Positions 11,861 through 25,700 of a DNA stretch of 64,000 nucleotides are shown in pieces. Below the pieces are notes generated by a model. It did not search any database. It had not been told where the DNA came from and saw nothing but the letters and a program-made list of their open reading frames with translations. Made by a program: the position numbers and the translations under genes. This DNA is from Phallusia mammillata (taxonomy: Eukaryota > Chordata > Ascidiacea > Phlebobranchia > Ascidiidae): positions 117,640 to 181,639 of the forward strand of contig QLIY01000253.1 in assembly GCA_003260075.1 (NCBI GenBank), given 5' to 3'. Within the stretch, counting starts at the first letter, position 1. Every line of letters begins with the position of its first letter.

Positions 11861-14800
11861 TTAGTAGGGTTTGTAGTTGTTTGATCCACCACGGCCCGCT
11901 GTTTTAGCCTTGCCTCCGGAGTTTTGCTGGCCACCACTATTGCCACTGCTACCACCACCCCCAGCCCCAGCACCTTGCATTTGGCTGTAATCTAAATTTT
12001 TCAAATCGAATAAAATGGATAAAATTACAATTAATAGTATTTCAAAATAGTTATTTTTTAAGTAAGTAAGAAATACCAGAGGTGTAACACTATGAACACA
12101 TTATTGCTAAGCTCAAAATGCGGATCTTTCTCTAATATAGACAAAACTTAAAGGTACAAATAATTTGTAATGTGGTAAGGCTTTAAGTAGTGATGGGACG
12201 ATACCAGGTTTTGAATCGAGTACCGATACCGAGTACGAGTACCACATGTATATACCTTCGATACCGAGTACCGAGTACCAGGTACCCGTCCCATCACTAG
12301 CTTTAAGTAATTGACATCGATTAATTCTGATCTTTACCCAATCTGTGATTTTTTAGGTCCAAATGGATAAGGATTAAGAGGTTCACTGTATTTTAACTTT
12401 ACAGATAAATGCATATTTCCAGCTGCTTGACATTTAGTGACCAAGTTTTGTTGATAAAACTAAGAAGCACAAGAAATCCTTACCTCCTCCATAACCCCCA
12501 TATCCACCTCCATAGCCGCCATAACCACCATATCCATATCCACCTCCACCATATCCTCCGTAACCCCCATATCCACCATAACCTCCATAACTGCTTCCAT
12601 AGCCACCATATCCACTGTTGTAGTCATAACCTAAACAAGATATTTTTTATTTTATTTTTTGTAATTTTGTGTGTGTTGTGTCTGACATTAAAACATTAAT
12701 AAAAAGAAGTTTTGCACATGATTTGTAAAACAGATAAATAAAAAAGAACTCATAAATGAGCATTTTGGAGCTTAAAATGTAATAATTTTCAAACAAACAT
12801 AATTATTGCTTTAGATTAATTAAACTGAAATTTATAAATTTAAACTTCTAGCACAGCTTAAAATTGATGGATAAAATACAATAAAAGTTACAGTAAACTA
12901 AAAGTTAAAAAACTGATCCATGTGCTTTATTAACCAGACCCACCTCCCCCTCCCCCTCCTTGACCATACCACTGTTGTTGTTGCTGCCATCCATAGCCTG
13001 GTTGACCACCATATCCACCTTGACTGGCTGAAAATCCAATTTGTTACTTGTATTAGGATATTTTGTTTCAAAAATATGTTTATTGCTTAATAACATTTCT
13101 AAATCATTTCGCAAATAATCGCAAAAGCTTTCAAAAAATGTGGTGCAAGCATTATTTACCTCATAACTGACAAATTTTATTATTTGAAAATACATTTTAG
13201 TAAGGTTAAATCATAAACATCTTGTTTTACAAAATCAAAAGTGGTAACTAATTTTTTTGGATTTCAGCCGAAGCATTCTTGGCCTAATGCTGCAAGTCAA
13301 GCTACTATGACAGTTTTACACTTTATTTTTACCACTTTTGTTACAACTTACCATCTTGCCCTCCTCTACCTCTTCCAGCTTGCTTTTTCGGGTCCCCATC
13401 CTTGCATTCACACTGTATTATTTTTAAAATGGGTAAAGAACATGAAAAATGTGTATAAAATTTGTTTCTCCTTGTGTGGTAAACAGACCTGTCTTCCATC
13501 AATTTGATGGAACTTGTTGTGACCAATCACATCTTGTATAACACCGTCCTTCGAAAATGTAATAAAGCAAAAGCCTCTGGGTTTACCAGTTGTTCTATCA
13601 GTCGGTCTTTCAATGGAGTCAATCTACAAGCAAAACAAAAAACACATTAAGATGAATAGACAAAACAGTTAGATTACAACATTTTTTTAATCAATGCAAA
13701 GTTACATACTTCTCCCCACTGGTTAAAATGCTTGCGAATTGTTTCTTCACTTGTGTCAGGGTTTAAACCACCAACAAATAGTTTTGTGTCCTTCCTTAAA
13801 GCCTTCGCTTTCTTGGGGTCAATTTGCCTTCCATCTAGTTTGTGAGGACCACCATTTGTAACCTGAAAATAAAGTATGCTTAGAAAGTTGTAGTAGCAAA
13901 AATCCTGTAGATATGAAACAATGTTCTACATCCTTACCTAAAAAAGCATACACTAGATCAGGGGTGGGCAAACTTTTCATTGCAAGGGCTGCATGTAAAT
14001 GTTCTCAATTTTATAGGGCCACATAGTATATTAACCCAAAACCATAGGCGCCGAGTTTTACAAAAATGCCAGTTGGCGGACACAAAATATGACATCATTT
14101 TATGTGACGTCACTAAAGCGTATGACAACAAGAACTCAAATTCAAAGACAAATAAAGTTTCCATAGAAATAACGTTTAATTCGCAATTACAACACGTTGC
14201 AGTAATGTTTATCATTGGCTTACGTTTAAAAAAATGTTTCGTTATGCTTAACCATTTATTACAACACATTTGCACTGTACACAACAATGGCCCAACATTC
14301 ACTGGCAGACTATTGTGTGTTTGACGTCATAAACAAAGCACTGACCAAAACAGAATGCAGTTTTATGCCACGTTTTGTGGCTGTATAGCCAGCACGTTTG
14401 CTTAAAAGCAAAATTTTTCCTAATTTTCTTCCGTTTTGACTTTTTTTCGTACGTTACCGCTACAAACTTATCAAAATGTCCACGGTGGCCGCCACCGTGC
14501 GGGGGGGGGGGGGGGGTTTAAAAATCCCAGGTGGATATGCCCAAAACATTAACATAGTATATTTTCAACTAAACACAAATATGTTTGTTATCACTTCAAT
14601 GATCGTACAAAAATTGTTTGAAACACAACAATTGTAATTGTTTTAAAACTAGAATGGTGGCTTTCTGATATACTTCCATTTTATATATTCTATATGATAT
14701 TTACCAATTTACTATACACATCATTTGATCTACACATATGATGTTTTTGTAAAGCAAAAACTGATGGGTCCTCAACACGCCTGTTTGTGCGGATTTACAG

Positions 14801-14942
14801 TAAACAAATGTTGCGGTGACTTTTCGATTTTTAAGGACACATTTTTAGAAAGCAGTAACTCAACAATAAAAAATTTTTGTTCGTATTCTTTTTGCAATTG
14901 ATTCTCTTGCTTTGACCCAGATATTGTCGTCCAAGGTCAGGT

Positions 14943-15013
<71 letters not shown>

Positions 15014-17875
15014 AAAGCAATTTGCTACAAGTGTATACGTAACAAATCGTTTTTCATTTAACTTTGTTTCCCAAAACGAAGTACCATTGACCTGTAGTAA
15101 CCTCTCAGGGTGCACACCCAAACGACTGTTTGACCTTTTGACACCGTTTTCAATAGCACACAGTCCTAGTGTTCAACAACACCGTTTAACCTAATTTATA
15201 CATGCCTTGAGTATTGATTCCTAACTTCATTGGAAAAAATGCTACGTTATGACGAAAGAAAGTTCTGAACTGTGTTAGTAATACCTACTAGTTGACCTTA
15301 AGTAACCCGTGGTCATGCGGCCGCCAACCTGACAACGAGCATTTAAAAAAAACATTTATCTTGCAAAAATGTCAAGTTTATTTTTTCAACTTTATTTTGA
15401 TTAACAAGTTTTGCTTGACATATACGAAACCGAAGCACGCTTATTAGGTTTAAATCACGTCATANCGAAACGGCGTCTCGTAAAACGCCTGTCCGACGTC
15501 AAGCTGAGCCCTCCTGCTATGGTAAACCAGTTAGTTACTCTCTTGGGACTTCTGCCTACAGTGTCTTTCTTGAGCAAACGAGCATTAGACACATTTACGT
15601 TTCGGGGGCTTGTGGGTGAATCGCTGGGTAATTCGGGGTCAAACTTCTGGAGGATCAAGGTTGGATTAATAACTAACATATGTCCAGATTTAAATAAATT
15701 TGGAACACTCTTTCTTTAACACACAAGCGATAAAAACCAGCGTTAAAAATGTTACGTTTCGGGGGCCTGTGGGTGAACCACTGGGTAATTCGGGGTCAAA
15801 CTTCTGGAGGATCAAGGTTGGATTAATAACTAACATATGTCCAGATTTGAATAAATTTGAAGCACTCTTTACCAAACCAGCGTTAGACAGAAAAAAAATA
15901 CGGACAAAAACAATATGTGTCCCCTTCAGGGAAGGGGGAATCATAATAAACTGACATTTGTTGCAACATGGGCTACACCCAGGTTTTTTTTAAGGTTTGG
16001 TTTGGGTGACTGCTAAGTAGTTTTAAGAGACCGCAAGTGTTTCATTTAAATACCAAAAAATAGCCATGTAGTTGCAAGTCCAAATTTTGGGAAACCGCTA
16101 ACGGTCCCCCAAAACACCTTGAAAAAAACACTGCTACACCACATTTGTTTTTTGTTAATAATTCCTTGCCCCAACATTAAACAATGTAAGTTGCTTTTGT
16201 ATCCATCTTTAGGTGTCGTGCAGGTCTGTGTAAACCAGGGATCTCCGACGGTTTTAGTACAGCCCGGGAAGTAACTTTTAGAAGTTAGGTGTTTAACTCA
16301 GGCAGAATACCTTGTCAGACAAGTGAATTTACATGACACAATCATTCTCGTTAGTGGATGATCTAACTAGCCCATTTTTAGAATCAGCGATTTCATACAT
16401 TGTTGTGTAATTGTAGGCCTTTGTTACCACACAAAACAATAAAGCACAGTTGACTCTCACTTTTCTACACCGTGTATCTGTTAGTTAGTTATTACAATAC
16501 TGATTTTTAATATAGCTCATGGCATAAATGAACATTTTACTTTTTAATCTTGCAATATTTTTGTTGTCATGTTGCACTGTAACAAATGTTTCCGACATGT
16601 GACTTATGACTTACTTAAAAGTTTGTTTTTGCCCCCCAAAGCAGTTTGAGTTTGAGCTCCTGGTGTAAACTATTCCAAAGGCGTGTTTAATGTTTTTGCA
16701 AAGTACTGCAACAACCTAAACTAGATCTAAAGTGACCAAAGTTTTGGCATTAACAGTGCTCTGTGGAATTGAAAATGTGAATCGCTTTTACTTTTATTCC
16801 CTGCCATAACAAATTACCCAAATACTAAATCGTCATTAAAATTGTTGGTTCGGCAAGTCATTTATTCAGTACGTACATGCGTTCTTAAAGAACTACAGCG
16901 ACCGTCCGAAATGGAGCACAGAAATTGTGTCAAGTGACTGTTTGTAAAATAACGTGGCAGAAACAACAGACTAAAAGTATCTATGTATGTAAAAAGTATT
17001 TTGTGTTTAGAGATATGTTTTTAAGTAAACTGGTTCGAGTTGGTCTAATACAGGGGTGGGCAACCTGCGGGCTGCATGCGGCCCTTAATTAAAGGTTGTG
17101 GGCCCGCAGAGACGCAGGGATTTCAAAAGTACTGGCAAACGAGTCCAATTATTACATATTTTGGAGCTGATAAATGCGCCTGATGCTAGTTTTCTGCGAC
17201 CTGGCAAAATGTGGCTAGAACCAAATACGAAATATACTTGTAGTTAAGCATATTTGGTAAGAAACAAAGCAAAATCACTTTGTGTTATACACATGTGCGG
17301 CCCGCGACCCAATTTTGACATTTATAATTGGCCCTACAGTAACAAAGGTTGCCCACCCTTGGTCTAATATTTAGTGCAGCGTTTTGAACAAACTCGAAAA
17401 AAAAAAGTTTCGTTTTGATAAAAAAATATTATAATCCTAATAACTTAATAGGCAGCCTGTTAAAATTCACATGTACAATGCTTAAATTTACTTACGGCAT
17501 CAACGGATTTACTATCAGCAAACAAAATGAAGCCAAAACCCCTTGATCGTTTGGTTTCTGGCTCCCGCTTGATGACACAATCTCGAACTGTACCAAAGCC
17601 CTCAAAGTATTCTCTCAATTTATCTGAGTATAAAAATACAGTTTTAAAACACATAGAGGGTATTATATGGAAATTGGCATTGTTTCTTACTTTCATCAGT
17701 TTCCCATGAAAGGCCACCAATAAACATTTTTCTGTTCAACAAGAAAGTAAAAATAAAAAATTTTCCACACAAAACATTTTTTTTCTTACCCTTCCTCGTC
17801 CGAAGCTATTTTGATTAAACTTCCATCGTTAACTTTACTATCATCGTTCTGCATTTCGCTTCCGTTTTCGTACAT
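11861..17875 (-). CDS. hnRNP A/B-D type RNA-binding protein, nine exons
   Basis: Exons 17875-17790, 17731-17691, 17623-17496, 13862-13710, 13623-13489, 13412-13352, 13027-12944, 12630-12484 and 11991-11861 (966 nt, 321 aa), all GT-AG. RRM1 has RNP2 MFIGGL (31-36) and RNP1 RGFGFILF (70-77); RRM2 has RNP2 LFVGGL (113-118) and RNP1 RGFCFITF (152-159). The linker [14 protein letters not shown] is typical of the HNRNPAB/HNRNPD group. The C-terminal half is a Gly/Tyr-rich low-complexity domain (GGYGG repeats and a Gln run) ending NNYKPY, as in vertebrate A/B and D proteins. It should bind nuclear and cytoplasmic RNA in splicing and mRNA turnover. I cannot choose between AB, D and D-like paralogs; an ascidian probably has one pro-orthologue. 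Intron 3 is 3.6 kb and repeat-filled. Confidence 0.95.
12188..12299. mobile_element. 112-bp hAT MITE with exact 8-bp TSD
   Basis: Ends TAGTGATGGGAC and GTCCCATCACTA are perfect inverted repeats flanked by GCTTTAAG at 12180-12187 and 12300-12307. The interior is built of GTACCGAGTACC-like words that fold on themselves. It lies in the last intron of the hnRNP gene. Confidence 0.9.
14501..14516. repeat. G16 homopolymer
   Basis: G16 directly follows a short hairpin (CGGTGGCCGCCACCG). No flanking duplicate was seen. Confidence 0.85.
14942..15012. repeat. G71 homopolymer
   Basis: An uninterrupted run of 71 G inside the hnRNP intron. No clear duplicate flanks it. A run this long is likelier to be assembly filler or sequencing error than a stable genomic tract. 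Confidence 0.9.
15590..15950. repeat. About 145-bp tandem repeat with hairpin-ended tail
   Basis: Two copies share GTTTCGGGGGCTTGTGGGTG, GGTTGGATTAATAACTAACA and TATGTCCAGATTT. The array ends in a tail holding a perfect hairpin, CCCCTTC-AGG-GAAGGGG, near 15920-15936. The same tail ends the array at 25190-26030. Confidence 0.75.
15980..16132. mobile_element. Small hAT-like MITE
   Basis: Starts CAGGTTTTTTTTAAGG and ends CCTTGAAAAAAACACT(G), an inverted repeat, with flanking GCTACACC duplicates of about 8 bp. Similar ends occur around 50320-50350 and at 55035-55096. Confidence 0.6.
17051..17361. mobile_element. hAT MITE (CAGGGGTGGGCAACC type), 311 bp
   Basis: Terminal inverted repeats CAGGGGTGGGCAACC and GGTTGCCCACCCTTG are flanked by the exact 8-bp duplication GTCTAATA (17043-17050 and 17362-17369). 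The interior has GCGGCCC words. It lies in hnRNP intron 3. Confidence 0.9.
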
Positions 17876-19766
17876 TGTGTTGATTTATCGTTTACAAATT
17901 TGAATGGTCGTGCTTAAACTTCAGAGTTAACTTCAGATTTTCAAGCAAAACTCTCCTGGAAAAACTGACGCATTGTGGGAAAAGTCACGTGACAAGGCAA
18001 CAAGCCGCATGGCGCGATCATGCGTGAAAATAATTTTTACTTGAAATTGGAAAACGAATGTTGCGAAATTATTACAAAAACGCAATCATCATACTTCTGA
18101 ATACAGAATTGTCTGTTTACTACCAATTTTATTCTTTACCACCTGCCTAACTACACCTATAGCCTAAATTGAAATTAAGTTTGAAAAATTTTGGAAGAGG
18201 GTCGTCAGTTACGTTGGATCAATGATACTATCGTATAGACCAGGGGTCGGCAACCTTTTTTGCACTGCGGACCGGTTTTGAAAGTAAAATTTTATCGCGG
18301 ACCAGTCTTCAAAAAATTACAAATATTTAGCAATGAAAACGCACGCCTAAATTAGTTTATCATCCCCGGGATATATGGGCAAAATGCTTCATAGCATTTA
18401 TCCTGGAAGATTATGCGGCCCGGTAACGAACTCCTCGCGGACCGGTACCGGCGGTTGCCGACCACTGGTATAGACCACTGTTGCAAACCACTGGCTTAAA
18501 ACATCCAAAAACAACAACTAATACAAACCAACAAACTTTTTGACTTGTTTCACTTAAACTTTTGAGGAAATGTCCAATGTTGAGAAACATTGTTTTTTTT
18601 CAAACTAAGTTACTTCAAAGGAACGTTCGAAATTATATCTGGAAAATTTTGCTAGTTTTGTATGCCGTTCTAACTCTCCAGCTTTTTAACTAAGGAGTAT
18701 CTAAAAGTCTAAAATCAATTGTTTAAGTTGCTTGCATTGGTGATTGAAAAATATGGACATCTTTTCTGTCTCAGGCCTATAGGCTACCGTCCTAACTGCC
18801 TGAAATCTTCTGGCACCCACAATGAGCCTAAAGGCTTTTTTACGGTTGCCAATGTCCCAGGGAGCCATTTATACCCACTTTGAGAATCATTGTCCCATGC
18901 TAACCACTATCTCTCAAATCGAACACCACACAAATTGACAAATGTAAAACTTTTTTTTAGTTTCTAGTTAATGGAGTTGTGGCTAACATCCAGAATAGAG
19001 AACAAACGAAAACAAAACAACGACAGAGACATGCAGCTCGTTTGGGAAGTGTCGGTAACAACATAATTTTTTCGTCACTTCCACAATGCAACTGAAATTA
19101 AATTGCCTAAATAAAAAGAGCCTGGGTGGATAAAATATCCATTCAGGTGTCAGCTAAAGGGACGATAATATCGTGACTGACACTGCAGAAGTTTTGGGCA
19201 CCATGCGAATCATACAAAATTTAAGTTAGCGATCGGCACAAAAAGAGACAGAAATCACATGAACTGACGAAGTAGGCAACGTCATTTTGCACGCCTAATG
19301 TCAGATAATTGGACTTTTTATGGTCATGGATTTGGTACATTTTTGGCGGCAGGTTTTTTCCTTTTAAAACAAACGTCACATGCGTTTGAAAGCATTTGAA
19401 ATAGTTTTCTTGAAAACTTTTCGCTAATTGCGCAATACATAACTTTTTTAGGCTAAAAAAGCGTACCGAACAGTTTCTTTTAGAAAAAGTAAGCTTATAC
19501 GGCTTTCTACCATGGATATATTATAACTATAAACGATAAATGAATATAGTTGTAACTATAAGCTATTATACGCTTTAATTTCAAGTTTTCGTTACGTTAG
19601 TGTTTAACTCGAAAACTTAAGAATGTAGTCCGACACATGTTTTTGCCGAATAACAAATTGAAACGCAACAAATGTACCCCGGGGTCGTGCAACCAGGGGG
19701 CGGAAAGCACCGGTGCACCGACTTTGACCCTTTTCAGGTACGTGCAGACGGATCCAATTTACATTC
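17876..19766. other. Intergenic: hnRNP promoter side and 3' side of the lipid phosphatase
   Basis: Contains one complete hAT element (18241-18467). Otherwise no exon, RNA gene or tandem repeat that I can support. Confidence 0.6.
18241..18467. mobile_element. hAT MITE (CAGGGGTCGGCAACC type), 227 bp
   Basis: Ends CAGGGGTCGGCAACC and GGTTGCCGACCACTG are flanked by the exact duplication GTATAGAC at 18233-18240 and 18468-18475. The GCGGACCGG interior word appears inverted at both ends. Confidence 0.9.
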
Positions 19767-22700
19767 TCAAATGCCTATAACAGTGAAAAGCCTTGGCACC
19801 ACCTCGACACCAACAAAAGTGATGATGGCATAAAGGATGCACTTTGCAGGAACATCGATGTCCCACGGTTGCTGATCATTCTTTCGTGTCAAAGAAAACA
19901 CTGTATTCCAAATTTGGATGTAGCCCAGCCATGACGGACATTCCACATTTACCGGTTCGTCGGACTTCGATGACGTCATTTCCGATTTTTTGACGTCATC
20001 ACCTGATGACGTAGCGTTCGTCTCTTCCGGTTCGTCTTCGGCGTGCTTCGTTTTGGTGGCCTGTGTCGTGTAAAAATAATTTTGAAGAGGTGGCAAGATC
20101 AAAAGCGAAATTACTTACGTTTATAAGCAATTAGCATCGTAATTTATTTTATTGTTTTTGCTAATTAGAAACCTAAGCTGGATACTTCAGGACTGGTGGC
20201 AAAGGTTTGCCTATCTCTCTTTTGTACCATGAACAACTCATAAAAAGGTATCTACATTTTATCGACAAGTGTTTCAACCTATTTTCAACCTTGTTTTAAG
20301 ACTGTCGAGTCATCTATACACTTACATGAATGGGAGGTAACTTAAACTCTTTGGTGTAATGCTTTGGGTTTGGTGGCATTGTTTTTCTATACTTGGAGCT
20401 GCTGTACACAGTAAATCCAGCCGATCGGTAGAGGAATGTGAAAATTGCGTTCAGCAGAACCCTCAGGGTGACGCGAAGAACGTTGATAATTATTCCACCT
20501 AAAAAGGAAAAAATAGTTACATAAGAAATATGGTACGTTTTAGTGCAGGGGTGGGCAACCTGCGGTCCGCGGGCGACATGCGGCCCTTTGATTACAGTTG
20601 TGCGGCCCGCAGAGACACTTGGATTTCAAATGTAATGGCAAACGAGTCCAATTAGTATATTTTTTTGAGCAGATTAGTGCGCCCGGTGCTATTTTTCTGC
20701 GACCTGACAATATGCTGCTAGAATCAAATGCGGGGCTGAGGGGACTGTTGCAATTTGTCCAAATCAAAACAATTGGCATATAATGTCGACTGAACCCTGT
20801 TGTATCAAATGCGTATTCGAACACAGTTGACCCGTGCGCTGGTAACCGATGCTATGTGCGATATCGCCACTGGTCCAATACTTCGGTAATAGCAACCGAT
20901 ACTATATAAAGCAAACAACGTGCTTTAGCCTGTAGACAAATTTTTCAGACTTTTTGGTGGGTTAGAAAATTATGGAATATAAAATTAAACTTCGCACAGT
21001 GGCGCCAGAGGGTAGGAAAACTAACGGGCAAGAAGCGCACCGAACCGTGTTTGTTCGTAAACAATAGAACAGTCGCGTGGGCAGATATGTGGTCCATCAC
21101 ATGACACCGTGGGAGGAAAGCTGTTGAAACACCCGGGTGTTAAGATTGGTTGTAAACTGAGAAGTTCCATTTTATTGCACGTAAAAAATCGCTTCGTATT
21201 TTTGCCAGTTAGGGTTGTTTGAAAAGGACCGCATGTGTGAAGAACAAAAAACACATGCTTAAGGGTATTTGCAAACTATTAAAAATCTTTCGATGTTTTT
21301 ACATCATAAATAAAATCAATTTTTAACTCACAATAATTCCACAAATCTTAGGCAAAGTTCACTGTTTTGACAAAAACATTTCGCTAACAGTTTCAAACTA
21401 CCACTATAGGAAAGTTTATTAAAGTTGTAAAAAAACTGTATTCGTCTTACAGTAGTCTTTAAAATATATGTATTTTTAACTAAATGTCTTGAGCTTCAGT
21501 ACACAAATCACTAAATCGCTAAACCGAAAGGGCGTGGTAAATTTTGACGCACGAGAATTCACCGCAAACAAATCATCGCAGTTTTCGTGAAATAAACCGA
21601 CAAATAAATGACGCATGCGGGACATAAACACATGAAATCTTTTACATAGCACCTCGGGTATGCACCTTACAACGAAATCAGTGTACAATGTGGTAATTAA
21701 GTCTGTTTAGCAGCTATAACACCTATGGATTGACTTTTAGTTCCGTATGATGTATATTATAATAGTAAAACATCCAAACTTTAAACCAGATCTAGCCTTT
21801 TAAAACGGTAACCAAGAAAGACTTACTATTTGTTAATGGTACAAAAGAGTAAGTAGAACAAAATCGGGGCCCATGCCCCAAAGTATTAGCCCGAAACCCG
21901 ACTCAAACCAAGTTTTTTTTAAAAAAAAAGCCCGCAAAAATGCAGCAAAATTGATGTCGAATGTAAAGCCAGGTCAGGCCCGTTTTGTTAAAACTCAGGC
22001 CCGAACCCGGCTCGACTTACAACTTTAAGCATGGGCACAAAACATTACGTAAAACATCTTCGTGGCCTTGTTTAACCCAGGTGGGACATTTATGCAGTTT
22101 GGCAACCGCTGATTTAAGCGCAGAACTATGGGGCTTCAAACATTGGCATGCAATACTATGCATTACTAGATACTGCATTGTGGGAGTGCTTGGCATAGTT
22201 GCATCACTGTGGTAAATGATTGCTGCTAGTATGAAGACCTATTGTTTAAACTCCTACTCAAATGGATAAGCGGAGGCAGCTTTGAGGCGGGTGGGCGTTT
22301 CCTTTTTGTAAAATAGCAAATAAAGACTGCATAACTAACAGCTGGTAGTAAACTATATCGCAAGAATATTTTAAACCCTAATGTATGCACATTTTGAGTT
22401 TATTTTTTCCCTTTATGCTTACCCCAATTTGGACAATTCAAAATCATGTATGAAAAAAATATATATACGCAAAATTGCCCGATACAAGAGTTCACAATTC
22501 AATTTTCAGAATAATATTTCGCACTGATGTCAATGCCATGCGTTTTTTGATGACAAGGCGATTCGCCTACGAAGTCAAATTTCTACTACGCAGCCTAATA
22601 GAGACGTTTCAAAACCACTGGTCAACCTGGCTAAAATCTACAAAGACCAATTTTGAAACCTCATAACCTCATCTGACATGCATGTAAATTTCAAAAGAGT

Positions 22701-25700
22701 TTTAACTTTTCTTTTTGACCTAACATAAAAATAAACCTACTTTGGACAGACCAACATGAAAATTTGCAGCGATACTGAGGACGAACAGATATATATATAT
22801 AAGAACAGTGCGAAAATTGAGTTTATTTTAAAGAACGTGTCCTGTCTATTAAGTTTATCAGTTCTGACTTAAGTGTGTACCTGATCATAAGGATATCTCA
22901 CCAATCGCTCTACTTCTCTTGATATTACATGGGTGGGTTGAAATGCTCAAGTCAAGGTTATGTACCAGATATTGTCTGATCAGTTAGCAAACTTTCCAGG
23001 AACTTAGACAAGAACGCATGTGACTGAATACATGCATGATAAGGTGATAGCAAAACTTTGGTAACGTGGAAAACAAGCACTAAAGTTCAAATCATCAAAC
23101 ACGTAATGGATGGAACAATTTTCAGAAGAAAAAAAATCAATTGTCAAAGTGGCATCGTTAGTTTTTTTTGTGTCAATACATTGAGCTAACAGGTTTTAAC
23201 GCGTTGTGTACAAACAAAACACGGAACTTTAACAACAGTGCAATGACTAATGAGATTCTTTAAATGTACATTATTACCACACTTCTGTTGGCAAACATAT
23301 TGACTTTCGAACCCAAGGTCATAATTGCAAAAGCAATACCTGTAAACAACAGTAATTTCCAACTGTTGTTCTGAACTTTGCACTTGCCTCTAGCTCATGG
23401 CTTGTTGCGCGTGATCGACATTGCAAAATTCGAAAGACTCCGATCAAAGGTCGCAACAATAAGTGGTCACCAAACTCGCAAAGGTCAGCAAATTTCGAAA
23501 CCATCGGCGCCACACAAAGGTAACGTGTAAATAATGCAGAGGTTTGTTTGTTTGTCTGTCTGTTTGATTTCGGGCCGCAACTGGCAACTGGTTGTTGTAA
23601 AAATGGTAACTGGTTGGTGAAAACTCTAAAATGGTAACTGGTTGTTGAAAAAACTGAAAATGGTAATTGGTTGTTGAATAAACTGAAAATGGTAATTGGT
23701 TGTTGTAAAAATGGTAACTGGTTGTTGAAAACTCTACGATGGACTTCTGTGTGCGATTTTCGCGCATACATGCAATATTTTTAGAAAACAAATATCACAA
23801 TGCCCTGACTCAGTGATTTCTGTGTTTTTATCAGAAATGTCTTCTTTTCACCAAACTGATTAACACCAAAAAATGAAAGAGGGTCGAATACAGTGTGATC
23901 AGAAAGCAATAACTTTGCAATTTTACAAACGTAAAACAATTATATTTTGCCATCTTTCTGACTAAAAGAAGCTGTAAAAACCAGTCGGTTTGAAATGCGA
24001 GATTTATCGCGAACTTTGAAAGGTTTGTCTGCATGAGTAGATGCGAAAAGTTGTAAATTATTTACAATGGACTGTATCTCTCAAATTAAACTTGCTCCGG
24101 CGATTATTTGCCATTTCTAGACGACGACTACCTCTCGTGTAACCATGGTTACATATGAAGTACGCGACGTAGTACAACAGATACCAATTCAATGAATATG
24201 TTTGTTGATGCGCGTAGTTCGGCCTTTGAAACGGTGCCAACTTTTGGTACCAAACTCAAAAATCAAACTGTTTCAGTACAAAGAAAACTACAGCAAATCG
24301 GTACCGAGGTAAAATTGACGCCACTAATAAGTCAATAAACTGTTGGAATTTTCGCAATTTCTGTAGGGTAAGTGTTGTCACAAACAAACTAACCCAAAGG
24401 ATGTCGTTTTAGCCAAACGACAAGGGGGGGGGGCCGAGGTAAAATTGACGCCACAAATAAGTCAATAAACTGTTGGTATTTTCGCAATTTCTGTAGGGTA
24501 AGTGCTGTCACAAACAAACTAACCCAAAGGATGTCGTTTTAGCCAAACGACAAAGCGTAAATACGACGCAGATTTTCCGTGATATCACATGCACGCATAC
24601 AGGTATTTACGTACTAAATAAATCTAATTAAAGGCTCTGACAGTCAGGCGCAAGCAGCACGATTTCGAGTGAAAATAAAATTCCGGAAACGACGTATATA
24701 CCGGTGTATTACGTCACACTGGGAACATGTGACGTATTATGCGCGTCAGATTTTGAATAAAACGTGAAATGATAAGGTTAGGGATGGCATTTCACACAAC
24801 AATACCTAGTACAACTCTATGAGCTTACAGCTTCTCCCCTTTTTCTAGGAATTTGACAAGCATTATCATGCTATACTGCACAAATTTGCTTTATCTATTC
24901 AATGAAACCTACTGCATAAAGTAGGATGCAGCCACACTTAACCACAAAATTGTCCTTAACTAGAAGGGTGGCTTAGCACATTTTGTTGTTGCATTTACAC
25001 TATAACCTATTTTGAAACATAAATATATTTCCTATGCTTATTTTGTATTGGGTCCCATATTAGCCATCGTCTTTTATAACCTTAGCTGTTTCTGCACACA
25101 TGTAAAGTTAAAAATAGTGCATTTCAAGAGATAACCATAGTCCACATGCTACCCAAATTTTAGCCAATTCCGACACTGTTTAATAAACTTACCCATTTTA
25201 GGGGGCTAGTAAGGTTACTAATGGGGTTTGACACTAAACTAAAAAAATATGAAACCTTAATGACTCAATTAATAGTACTGCAAAATTTCAGCCCAATCTG
25301 CCAATGTTTAAAAAATCAACCACTAGAGGTGTTTTGAGCAACAACCGTTAATGCTTCTGACATCATAGGGCTTTAACAAACCCCTAACTGCCATGACACA
25401 AGAATGTCTACCAAGCAACCCAGCAATGAGCAACATACAACTGGTTGCCCTTGTAAGACTATTGCGCCACAGAATTTTTTCGTTTGTGGTGCCCAGTAAC
25501 ATACAAATATGTTTTACACTTTGGGGGCTTGTGGGGTAAATGTTGGGGCTACAAGGTTGAACACAACAATCGACACCTATAAATGTCATACTCTACAAGC
25601 TATCCAAATTTTAGCCAATTCCAACATTGTTTACAAGCTCACCCATTTTAGGTGGCTAGCGGGGTAAATACTGGGGTTATCAACAAAAACGAAGTGGTAT

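Larger units (their letters stand above)
13863..17495. other. Large repeat-filled intron 3 of the hnRNP gene
   Basis: Holds a hAT-like fragment starting CAGGGGTGGGCAAAC near 13960, two G homopolymers, one N (15465), a 145-bp tandem repeat (15590-15900), a small MITE (15980-16132) and a complete hAT MITE (17051-17361). No nested gene was recognised; frames at 13958-14324 on both strands lie in repeat DNA. Confidence 0.7.

Noticed and set aside
12409..12699. His-rich 96-codon frame on the plus strand
   Set aside because: It is the antisense of the Gly/Tyr-rich exon of the hnRNP gene.
14831..15121. Polyproline-containing frame
   Set aside because: The Pro run is only the translation of the G71 homopolymer.
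23577..23738. CRISPR-like regular repeats
   Set aside because: The spacers are not unique and the organism is an animal; it is a minisatellite.
23319..23791. Two long overlapping minus-strand frames
   Set aside because: They are kept open by the 30-bp minisatellite; no domain.
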